From NCBI GenBank assembly GCA_964510375.1, contig CAZEBR010000038.1, positions 1 through 13,485 of the forward strand: a stretch of DNA of 13,485 nucleotides, given 5' to 3'. Each line of letters starts with the position of its first letter. Positions within the stretch are counted from its first letter, which is position 1. A program made the translations under genes and the position numbers. Below, in pieces: positions 6,028 through 12,844 of this stretch. This DNA is from CAYLJV01 sp964510375 (GTDB lineage: Archaea; Hadarchaeota; Hadarchaeia; Hadarchaeales; JAGGTB01). The notes below the pieces were generated by a model that saw only the letters and a list, made by a program, of their open reading frames with translations, made no database searches and was not told the DNA's origin.

Positions 6028-8778
6028 ATGAGTATATATGAAGTCCAGCTCTTCAGGGAGAGAGGCTTTCATCGAAAAGAGTGTGCCGACTGTGGAAGAC
6101 ATTTCTGGACGCTGGACCCCGACAGGCGGACTTGCGGGGATACGCCCTGCGACGAATACACGTTCATAGACGACCCTCCAATCGACAAGGATTATACCCT
6201 TCCCGAGATGGAGGAAGAGTTTCTTTCATTTTTTGAGAAAAACGATCACGAGGCCATCTCCAGATACCCCGTGGTTGCGAGGTGGCGTGACGACATTCAT
6301 TTGACGATCGCTTCAATTGCGGATTTTCAGCCCTGGGTGACCAGCGGCGAAGCTCCGCCTCCCGCGAACCCGTTGGTGGTCAGCCAGCCGAGCATCCGGC
6401 TCAACGACATAGACAACGTGGGGAGGTCTGGAAGGCACTTCACGCTGTTTTTCATGGGTGGTCATCACGCGTTCAACAGCAGTGAGAAGAGGATTTACTG
6501 GAACGACGAGACCGTCAGGTTGTGCCACGAGTTTCTCACCGATTCTCTTGGAATCGACCCGACCGAGGTGACCTATGTCGAGGACTTCTGGGAGGGCGGC
6601 GGAAACGCCGGGGAGGATTTCGAGGTCAACGTGAAAGGTCTCGAACTCGCGACCCTCGTCTTCATGCAGTACGGTTTCGAAAACGGGAATAGATACGAGC
6701 TACCCCTGCAGATCGTGGACACGGGTTACGGGATCGAGAGACTGGTCTGGGCCTCCCAGGGAACTCCGACCAGCTACGAGGCCGTTTTCGGCCCGATGGT
6801 TTCCGAGATAAGTGAGCTGGCCGGCATTTCTTCACCCCCCGAGGATGTCTTGGAGAAAAATTCCAAGCTCTCCGGCCTAATGGACATAGAGAGCGGCCGA
6901 GATCTGAGGATGTTGCGCTCTCGAGTCAGCGAGGAGACCGGTATCGACGTCGATGAGCTCGACAGGATGTTGGTGCCCCTAGAAAACGTCTATGCGATCG
7001 CGGATCACCTCCGTTGCTTGGCCTTCATGTTCGGCGACGGTATCACTCCGAGCAACGAGGGAGAGGGGTATCTGTCCAGGCTCGTCCTTCGGAGGACTTT
7101 GCGCCTGATGCGGGAACTCGACATTGATGAGCCGCTGGTCAATCTGATGGAGATGGAACTGGACCACCTGGGCGACGACTACCCCGGGTTGATGGAAAGC
7201 AAGGATTACATACTTCGGGTCGTGGATTTCGAGGAGGATAAGTATTCTGACACCTTGGAAAAGGGAAAGAGGCTGGTCAGCAGGCTGGCTTCGTCCCTGA
7301 AGGAGGAGGGAGAGTCGGAAATTTCCACGGACAGGCTCATCGAGCTCTACGACAGCAACGGGTTGCCTCCCGAAGTTGTCGAGGAGGTCGCCGAGGAAGA
7401 GGGTGTCGAGGTGAACCCCCCCGAAGATTTCTATATTCAGGTTGCGGAATCCCACTCTCACTCCGAGGAGGAAACGGAGGAGGAATCAGAGATACCGGCC
7501 CACTTCGACCTCGAGGGTCTCCCCGAGACCGAGACGATTTACTATTCCGAGCCCTACCGGAGGGAGTTCAAGGCCGAGGTGCTGAAAGCCGATGGCGAAC
7601 TGGTCGTCCTCGACAGGACGGCGTTTTTCCCCGAGGGCGGTGGACAGCCGGCGGACACGGGCACGCTCAGCGCCGGCGCCGAGGAGTACGGGGTCGAGGA
7701 CGTTCAGAAGGAGAACGGCGTGATCGTCCACGAGCTGGATTCCGCCGGAATCGAGGAGGGTCAGGAAGTGAAAGGAAGCATAGAGTGGGAGAGGAGGTCG
7801 GCCTTCATGCGGCACCACACGGCCACCCACGTCCTCTTGGGCGCTCTGAGACATCGGCTGGGGGACCACGTCTGGCAGCACGGCGTTCAGAAGGGGGAGA
7901 AGAGCTCCAGGCTGGACGTCACTCATTTCGAGAGGATATCCGACGAGGAACTGAGGGAGATAGAGAGACTGGCCAACGAGATCATCTTTGAGGACAGGGA
8001 AGTCAATACTTTCTGGATGAACCGGAACGAGGCCGAGAAGAAGTACGGCCACTCCATCTACCAGGGGGGGGTCGTTCCCGGCGAGGAGATCCGGATCGTG
8101 GACATAGACGACTGGAACTCCCAGGCCTGCGCGGGCACGCACTGCACCCGTACCGGGGAGGTCGGACTCATCAAGATTATCGGGAGGGAGAGGATTCAGG
8201 ACGGCGTGGAGAGGTTGATCTTCGCTTCGGGCATTCCCGTTCTGGAGGCCCTTCAGGATCAGGAGAGAAGGTTAAAGGAGGCTTCCGATATTCTCAGGGC
8301 CGAGCCCGGGANNNNNNNNNNGATAGACGAGGCGGTTCGGAAAATTTTCGATCAGTGGAAGTCTTCGCAGAAGGAGGTGGAGTCCCTCAGGGGCCGATTG
8401 GCGGACCTTCAGGCCGACGAGTTGAGGAGGAAGGTTTCCGAGGTCGACGGCGTGGACGTGATCGCCGAGGAGATCGGTGCGGGGGACATGGACGAGCTCA
8501 TAGAGGTCGGCGAAATTCTCACCGACGAGGACGACGATTTGGTCGTGATTCTTGGCTCCGCGGACGATTCCGCGAGGGTCCTGGCCATGGCCGGCGACGG
8601 GGCGGTCGAAAGCGGTGTCGACTGCGGAAGGATAATCGAGGAGTCCGCCGGCGTTCTCGGAGGCGGAGGGGGCGGAAGGCCGAGCGTGGGCCAGGGCGGA
8701 GGCAGTAAGATAGAAAAGCTTGACGAGGCTATTAAGGTAGGGTTAAAGACACTCAGAGACCAGATAGGGGTTTCATGA
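6028..8778 (+). CDS. alaS: Alanyl-tRNA synthetase (archaeal type, with editing and C-Ala domains)
   Basis: AlaRS charges tRNA-Ala and clears mischarged Ser and Gly. The protein is 916 aa including four unread residues. Archaeal N-terminal features are FHRKECADCGRHFWTLDPD and RRTCGDTPCDEY, with a potential metal cluster C19, C22, C36 and C41. The class II catalytic core includes RWRDDIHLTIASIADFQPWV, QPSIRLNDIDNVGRSGRHF and EGGGNAGEDFEV (about 189-200). An acidic linker near 475-495 leads to the editing half: TAFFPEGGGQPADTG, HHTATH at 596-601 (H597, H601) and CAGTH at 701-705 (C701, H705), the expected HxxxH plus CxxxH zinc site. The glycine-rich C-Ala motif is at about 878-893 (LGGGGGGRPSVGQGGG). 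A 10-base gap falls at codons 762-765 but the frame continues correctly. All catalytic and editing motifs are intact. leuS follows with no intergenic base. Confidence 0.97.
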   Translation: MSIYEVQLFRERGFHRKECADCGRHFWTLDPDRRTCGDTPCDEYTFIDDPPIDKDYTLPEMEEEFLSFFEKNDHEAISRYPVVARWRDDIHLTIASIADFQPWVTSGEAPPPANPLVVSQPSIRLNDIDNVGRSGRHFTLFFMGGHHAFNSSEKRIYWNDETVRLCHEFLTDSLGIDPTEVTYVEDFWEGGGNAGEDFEVNVKGLELATLVFMQYGFENGNRYELPLQIVDTGYGIERLVWASQGTPTSYEAVFGPMVSEISELAGISSPPEDVLEKNSKLSGLMDIESGRDLRMLRSRVSEETGIDVDELDRMLVPLENVYAIADHLRCLAFMFGDGITPSNEGEGYLSRLVLRRTLRLMRELDIDEPLVNLMEMELDHLGDDYPGLMESKDYILRVVDFEEDKYSDTLEKGKRLVSRLASSLKEEGESEISTDRLIELYDSNGLPPEVVEEVAEEEGVEVNPPEDFYIQVAESHSHSEEETEEESEIPAHFDLEGLPETETIYYSEPYRREFKAEVLKADGELVVLDRTAFFPEGGGQPADTGTLSAGAEEYGVEDVQKENGVIVHELDSAGIEEGQEVKGSIEWERRSAFMRHHTATHVLLGALRHRLGDHVWQHGVQKGEKSSRLDVTHFERISDEELREIERLANEIIFEDREVNTFWMNRNEAEKKYGHSIYQGGVVPGEEIRIVDIDDWNSQACAGTHCTRTGEVGLIKIIGRERIQDGVERLIFASGIPVLEALQDQERRLKEASDILRAEPGXXXXIDEAVRKIFDQWKSSQKEVESLRGRLADLQADELRRKVSEVDGVDVIAEEIGAGDMDELIEVGEILTDEDDDLVVILGSADDSARVLAMAGDGAVESGVDCGRIIEESAGVLGGGGGGRPSVGQGGGSKIEKLDEAIKVGLKTLRDQIGVS
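8312..8321. other. Assembly gap (10 Ns) within alaS
   Basis: Ten unread bases fall in the linker between the editing domain and the C-terminal coiled coil of AlaRS. Both flanks read in the same frame as proper AlaRS sequence (ASDILRAEPG before, IDEAVRKIFDQW after), so the gap length is right modulo 3 and the gene is not broken. Confidence 0.98.
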
Positions 8779-11676
8779 ATGGTAGATTGGAAAGAAATCG
8801 ATAAAAAATGGCAGGATAGGTGGAGCAGCGAGGAGGTCTTCGAAGCCGATCCGAGCGACGATCCCAAGTTTTTCCTCACGGTCGCGTATCCGTACGTTTC
8901 CGGCCCGATGCACGTGGGCCACGCGAGGACGTACACCGTTCCCGACACGATGGCCCGGTTCAAGCGCATGCAGGGCTACAACGTGCTTTTTCCGATGGCC
9001 TTTCACTTCACGGGCACTCCCCTGCTCGGGGCGTCGGAGAGGGTCAAAAACAGGGACGAGGACCTTCTGGACACCCTCACCGGGCTTTACGGCGTGGACG
9101 AGGGGGAAATTCCCAAGTTTGAGGACCCGGAGTACTTCGGCGAATACTTCGCCAAGAAAAGCAACCTGAGCTACAAGAACGGCATGCAGATGCTCGGATA
9201 CTCCATAGACTGGAGGAGGGAGTTCAGGACCATAGACGAGCCGTACATGAAGTTCATCACGTGGCAGTACCACAAGCTCATGGACATGGGCCTGGTCAGC
9301 CAGGGCGAACACCCGGTCAAGTGGTGCCCCAACGACGAGAACCCGGTCACCGACCACGACCTTCTGGAGGGAGAGGGGGTAAACATCGTGGAGTACACCA
9401 TCCTCAAATACAGGCTCGGCGACGAGTACGTCCTGCCCGCGGCCACGCTGCGCCCCGAGACGGTATTCGGCGTCACGAACCTCTGGCTGAATCCCGAGGT
9501 CGATTACCTGGTGGCGGAGGTCGGCTCGGAAAAGTGGATAATCAGCGAGGACGGGCTGAAGAAATTGAGGAATCAGGGCTTCGAAATCGGGGAGGTCAAA
9601 GAGTTCGAGGGTCGTCTCATAGGCGAGGAGGTGGAGGCCCCGATCACGGGGAAGGAGGTCCCGATCCTGCCCGCCAGCTTCGTCGATCCCGGGAACGCTA
9701 CGGGCGTCGTTTACTCGGTACCCTCTCACGCTCCCTACGACTACATCGCCCTGGAGGAGCTCCAGGAAAATCCCGAGAGGCTCGAGGAGTTCGACATCGA
9801 TCCGGAGATGGTCGGAGAGATAGAGCCCGTTTCACTCATCGAAATATCGGACTACGGGGAGTCACCCGGCGTGGACATCGTGAAGGAGATGGGGATAGAG
9901 AGCCAGGACGACCCGCGTCTGGAGGAAGCGACCGAGGAGATCTATCAGGAGGAGTTCTCGAGCGGGGTAATACGCGACTGGGTCCCCGAGTACAGCGGCA
10001 TGAGGGTCTCGGAGGCGAAGGAGGAGGTCCACGACGAGCTCCAGTACAGGGGCGAGGGGTCCCTGATCTACGAGTTCTCCGAAAAACCCGTCGTCTGCAG
10101 GTGCGGAACGGAGTGCCTGGTGAAGGTCGTCGAGGATCAGTGGTTCCTGAACTACTCAAACCAGGGCTGGAAGGAGAAGGCTAAGGTCTGTCTGGAGAGG
10201 ATGGATTTGATTCCGTCCGAGACGAGGGGCCAGTTCGATTACACGATAGACTGGCTCGAGGAGTGGCCGTGCACCCGCAGGGTCGGCATGGGAACTCCCG
10301 CTCCCTGGGACGAGAGCTGGATAATCGAGTCCCTGAGCGACTCGACCATCTACATGGCCTACTATACTATAGCCAACATTCTGGAGGATATAGACCCGGA
10401 GAAGCTCGATGACGACGTGTTCGACTACGTCCTGCTGGGCCTCGGAGACCCGGGCGATCTTTCCGACGAGAAGGGTATAGAGGAGGACAAGCTCGAGGAG
10501 ATGAGGCGTCAGGTGGATTACTGGTACCCGCTGGATTACAGGCTCTCCGCGAACGAGCTGATTTCGAATCACCTCACTTTCCACATATTCCACCACGTGG
10601 CCATCTTCAACGCCGACATGTGGCCGCAGGGGATCGTTTCCTTCGGGATGGCCCTTCTGGAGGGGAGCAAGATGTCTTCCTCGAAGGGGAACATAATCCC
10701 GATAAACGAGGCCACGGAGAAGTACGGCGCGGACGCGGTCAGGCTGTACCTTACCTCCGGGGTCGAGCCCTGGCAGGATTTCAACTGGCAGGTCCAGGAG
10801 GCCGAGGCCATGGTGAATCACCTGAATAATTTCTACGAGCACTGCAAGGACATTATCGATCTTCCCGAGACCGAAAAACCGGAGCTGGGCCCCTCCGAGA
10901 GGTGGATGCTGAGCCGCCTGCAGAAGCACATCCGGAAGACGACGGAGTCACTGGAGGACTTCGAGACGCGGAAGGCGTCCCAGCACGCGTTCTTCTTCAT
11001 GATGCAGGATCTGAGGTGGTACCTGAACAGGTCGGAGGAGGGAGATGCGAGAAGCTGGACGCTCAAGAAGGTCTTGGACTCGTGGATAAGGCTGCTGGCA
11101 CCGTTCACCCCCCACGTCTGCGAGGAAGTCTGGGACAAAATGGGCAATGGCGGGTTCGTCTCCACGGCCGAGTGGCCGGAGGCCGACGAGGAACTGATCG
11201 ACGAAGTCGCCGAGTTCGGCGAGAATTTCGTGGAGAACGTGAAGGACGACATAGCCCAGATACTCGAGGTGACCGATGTCGAGAAGCCCGAGACGGTCGC
11301 CCTGTACGTGGCCGAGGACTGGAAGCGCGAGGTTTACATGAGCATCCTTCCCGATCTAGGAGAGGGCAAGGTGGAGGTCGGCGAACTTATCGGTAAGGCC
11401 AGGGAGGAGTTCCCCGACGTTCCGCCTGGAGAGCTGGCAGAATTCGTCAAGAAATCCGTCAAGGAGCTGAGGCAGGTGCCGGAGGACAAGATTTCAACCC
11501 TGTCGAGCCGAGAGATAGATGAGTACGAGCTGTTATCGGATTCCAAGAGCTTCTTCAAAAACAGGTTCGATGCGGAGGAAGTCGAGGTCCACAAGGCGGA
11601 CGAAGAGGACATCTACGATCCGGACGGCAGGGCGGACAGGTCGGTGCCGTTCAAGCCGGCCATTTACGTGGAGTAA
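8779..11676 (+). CDS. leuS: Leucyl-tRNA synthetase (archaeal/eukaryotic type)
   Basis: This 965-aa class I synthetase charges tRNA-Leu and edits mischarged isoleucine, norvaline and similar residues. The HIGH-like motif is HVGH at 45-48 in SGPMHVGHARTYTVPD. The CP1 editing insert contains TLRPET at 223-228 and SVPSHAPYDY at about 313-322, with D321 at the place of the conserved editing aspartate. A Cys-rich patch, CRCGTEC (440-446), is a likely zinc site. EWPCTRRVGMGTPAPW follows, and the KMSKS loop is KMSSSKGN at 631-638. An anticodon-binding helical domain and the archaeal C-terminal extension complete it. The length matches archaeal LeuRS (about 960-970 aa). The ATG directly follows the alaS TGA; a weak GGGGT (8767-8771) may act as Shine-Dalgarno, so it is probably co-transcribed and coupled with alaS. 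DNA here is visibly richer in G and C than at ftsZ. It ends 3 bp from a convergent gene. Confidence 0.97.
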   Translation: MVDWKEIDKKWQDRWSSEEVFEADPSDDPKFFLTVAYPYVSGPMHVGHARTYTVPDTMARFKRMQGYNVLFPMAFHFTGTPLLGASERVKNRDEDLLDTLTGLYGVDEGEIPKFEDPEYFGEYFAKKSNLSYKNGMQMLGYSIDWRREFRTIDEPYMKFITWQYHKLMDMGLVSQGEHPVKWCPNDENPVTDHDLLEGEGVNIVEYTILKYRLGDEYVLPAATLRPETVFGVTNLWLNPEVDYLVAEVGSEKWIISEDGLKKLRNQGFEIGEVKEFEGRLIGEEVEAPITGKEVPILPASFVDPGNATGVVYSVPSHAPYDYIALEELQENPERLEEFDIDPEMVGEIEPVSLIEISDYGESPGVDIVKEMGIESQDDPRLEEATEEIYQEEFSSGVIRDWVPEYSGMRVSEAKEEVHDELQYRGEGSLIYEFSEKPVVCRCGTECLVKVVEDQWFLNYSNQGWKEKAKVCLERMDLIPSETRGQFDYTIDWLEEWPCTRRVGMGTPAPWDESWIIESLSDSTIYMAYYTIANILEDIDPEKLDDDVFDYVLLGLGDPGDLSDEKGIEEDKLEEMRRQVDYWYPLDYRLSANELISNHLTFHIFHHVAIFNADMWPQGIVSFGMALLEGSKMSSSKGNIIPINEATEKYGADAVRLYLTSGVEPWQDFNWQVQEAEAMVNHLNNFYEHCKDIIDLPETEKPELGPSERWMLSRLQKHIRKTTESLEDFETRKASQHAFFFMMQDLRWYLNRSEEGDARSWTLKKVLDSWIRLLAPFTPHVCEEVWDKMGNGGFVSTAEWPEADEELIDEVAEFGENFVENVKDDIAQILEVTDVEKPETVALYVAEDWKREVYMSILPDLGEGKVEVGELIGKAREEFPDVPPGELAEFVKKSVKELRQVPEDKISTLSSREIDEYELLSDSKSFFKNRFDAEEVEVHKADEEDIYDPDGRADRSVPFKPAIYVE

Positions 11677-11679
11677 TCT

Positions 11680-12303
11680 CTATTTTCTAATTGCGGTCCT
11701 GAAGTTGTAGTAGGACCTACCGGATTGGCTCTCTTCCTTTCCCAGGAATCGAACCCCTATTTTGTCCCCGGCGTTTGCCCTGTCGAACAGGTCCTTGAGC
11801 GCCACTCGCTCCCAGAGGATGTAGTTTTCTCCCTCACGGGTTTCCACCTCGAGCAGCCTTCCGTTTGGGCCCTTTCCGGTCCTGACGACCTCCCCGAGCA
11901 GCTGGTCTCCGGGCTCGGAGGGCTCCCACTTCGGCGCCTTGCTCGGTTCGGCGTCCAGTTCGCGCTCTATATCCTTCCAGACGCTCTCTTCGCCGGGTTT
12001 AGAAGGTTGAGATGGCTGGGTTCGGTGGGGGCCGCGTTGTTGCTGTGGTCCCCGCGGCGACGCTCCCGCTTCCTTTTCCCCTCCCTCGTCGGCCACGAAA
12101 GTTCCGGCGTCGGGCACGTCCTCCTCTTCGCTTTCTATCTCGTCCGCGGTCTTGACTTCAAGGTTCTTTTCTATCTCCTCGGCGTTCTTCGCGAAGCCCT
12201 TATCTATGATATCCTGCGCGAGTTGATCGGGTAGCTCGACCGTCTCTCCGGCCTCGTACTTTTTGCCGTCGTGCTTGAACTCCTTGTCGACTATTATCTT
12301 CAA
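11680..12303 (-). CDS. Unrecognised protein: small N-terminal module, disordered linker, C-terminal OB-like domain
   Basis: I do not recognise this 207-aa protein as a named family. Residues 1-40 (KIIVDKEFKHDGKKYEAGETVELPDQLA) look like a small beta module of a kind I associate with phage structural and accessory proteins. Residues 41-125 are a low-complexity acidic, then Pro/Gln/Arg linker (GPQQQRGPHRTQPSQPSKPG), probably unfolded. Residues 128-207 (PGDQLLGEVVRTGKGPNGR, LEVETREGENYILWERVAL, AGDKIGVRFLGKEESQSGR, YYNFRTAIRK) have the strand pattern of an OB fold and recall phage-type ssDNA-binding domains. The start is TTG: GGTGA (complement of 12310-12314) lies six bases before it, and no in-frame ATG fits better. 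It lies 75 bp downstream of hjc on the same strand, so a nucleic-acid role is plausible. No catalytic residues, signal peptide or membrane segment are seen. Confidence 0.75.
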   Translation of the reverse strand: MKIIVDKEFKHDGKKYEAGETVELPDQLAQDIIDKGFAKNAEEIEKNLEVKTADEIESEEEDVPDAGTFVADEGGEKEAGASPRGPQQQRGPHRTQPSQPSKPGEESVWKDIERELDAEPSKAPKWEPSEPGDQLLGEVVRTGKGPNGRLLEVETREGENYILWERVALKDLFDRANAGDKIGVRFLGKEESQSGRSYYNFRTAIRK

Positions 12304-12378
12304 GAGTCTTCACCAAACAATTGTTAGTTCCTTCGAGTCTTTTTTAGTTACCCATGAGGCAAACCGGTGTTCGGACCC

Positions 12379-12771
12379 TCAGGAAAAGGTCTCCTGCTTG
12401 CAGAATCCGTCCTCGCCGAGGAGGAGTCCTGTCATCTCTCTCGTTACCTTGTAGCTTTTTTCCGTCTCGCCGCACTCCTCGGGCTTGAAGAATCTCCACT
12501 CCGCCCTGTCGAACCTCACGCCGATCAGCGGATCGCAGCCGAACTTGCTGCAGAAATCCGTCAGCTTGTCGATCTCGTCCTTCTTTATGTAGATCGAGTC
12601 CTTGGAAGACGACTTCGTCTCTATCCCGAATATCTTTCTGCCGTCGCTCACCAGTATGTCGGGCTGTGGATGCTTCCTGCCCGACCCGGATGCCGGGGAT
12701 CTCATTACGGCGAAGCCGTAGTCCCAAAGCAGGTTCACCAGTTCCCTTTCCGTGCGGCTTCCTTTTCCCAA
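12379..12771 (-). CDS. hjc: Holliday junction resolvase Hjc
   Basis: This 130-aa archaeal resolvase cuts four-way DNA junctions in recombination and fork repair, acting as a dimer. It begins GKGSRTERELVNLLWDYGFA, the standard Hjc N-terminus. The PD-(D/E)xK-type nuclease residues are E8, D38 (in QPDILVSDGR) and E51-x-K53 (IETKSSSKD). The flexible serine loop is RSPASGSGRK (24-33), and the core ends with VRFDRAEWRFF. All are intact. The start is TTG, seven bases after a GGAGG Shine-Dalgarno (complement of 12779-12783); no ATG is available in frame. The C-terminal tail (about 98-130) is variable in the family. It lies between the radical SAM gene (73 bp upstream) and the OB-domain gene (75 bp downstream), all on one strand. 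Neither spacer shows a convincing TATA box, so co-transcription is possible. Confidence 0.94.
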   Translation of the reverse strand: MGKGSRTERELVNLLWDYGFAVMRSPASGSGRKHPQPDILVSDGRKIFGIETKSSSKDSIYIKKDEIDKLTDFCSKFGCDPLIGVRFDRAEWRFFKPEECGETEKSYKVTREMTGLLLGEDGFCKQETFS

Positions 12772-12844
12772 TATGAATCCTCCAAAGGCTATGCCTCTTG
12801 TTTGTAGATAACTGGAGAAACTTTAGTAACTAGCGGGGATCCTT

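Noticed and set aside
5750..6031. Lys/Arg-rich and Leu/Pro-rich open frames around the end of rpl12
   Set aside because: They are frame-shifted or antisense readings of the Glu-rich GAA/GAG tract.
8773..9729. A 318-codon open frame antisense to leuS
   Set aside because: It is complementary to conserved LeuRS sequence including the HVGH motif, has no recognisable domain, and arises from G/C-ending codons in leuS.
9261..10184. A 307-codon open frame in another frame of leuS
   Set aside because: Its product is Arg/Gly/Pro-rich without domains and overlaps the CP1 editing region of LeuRS; it is a codon-bias shadow.
12344..12727. A 127-codon minus-strand frame overlapping hjc
   Set aside because: Hjc, with intact catalytic residues and a Shine-Dalgarno, occupies the same bases in another frame; this one has no family features.
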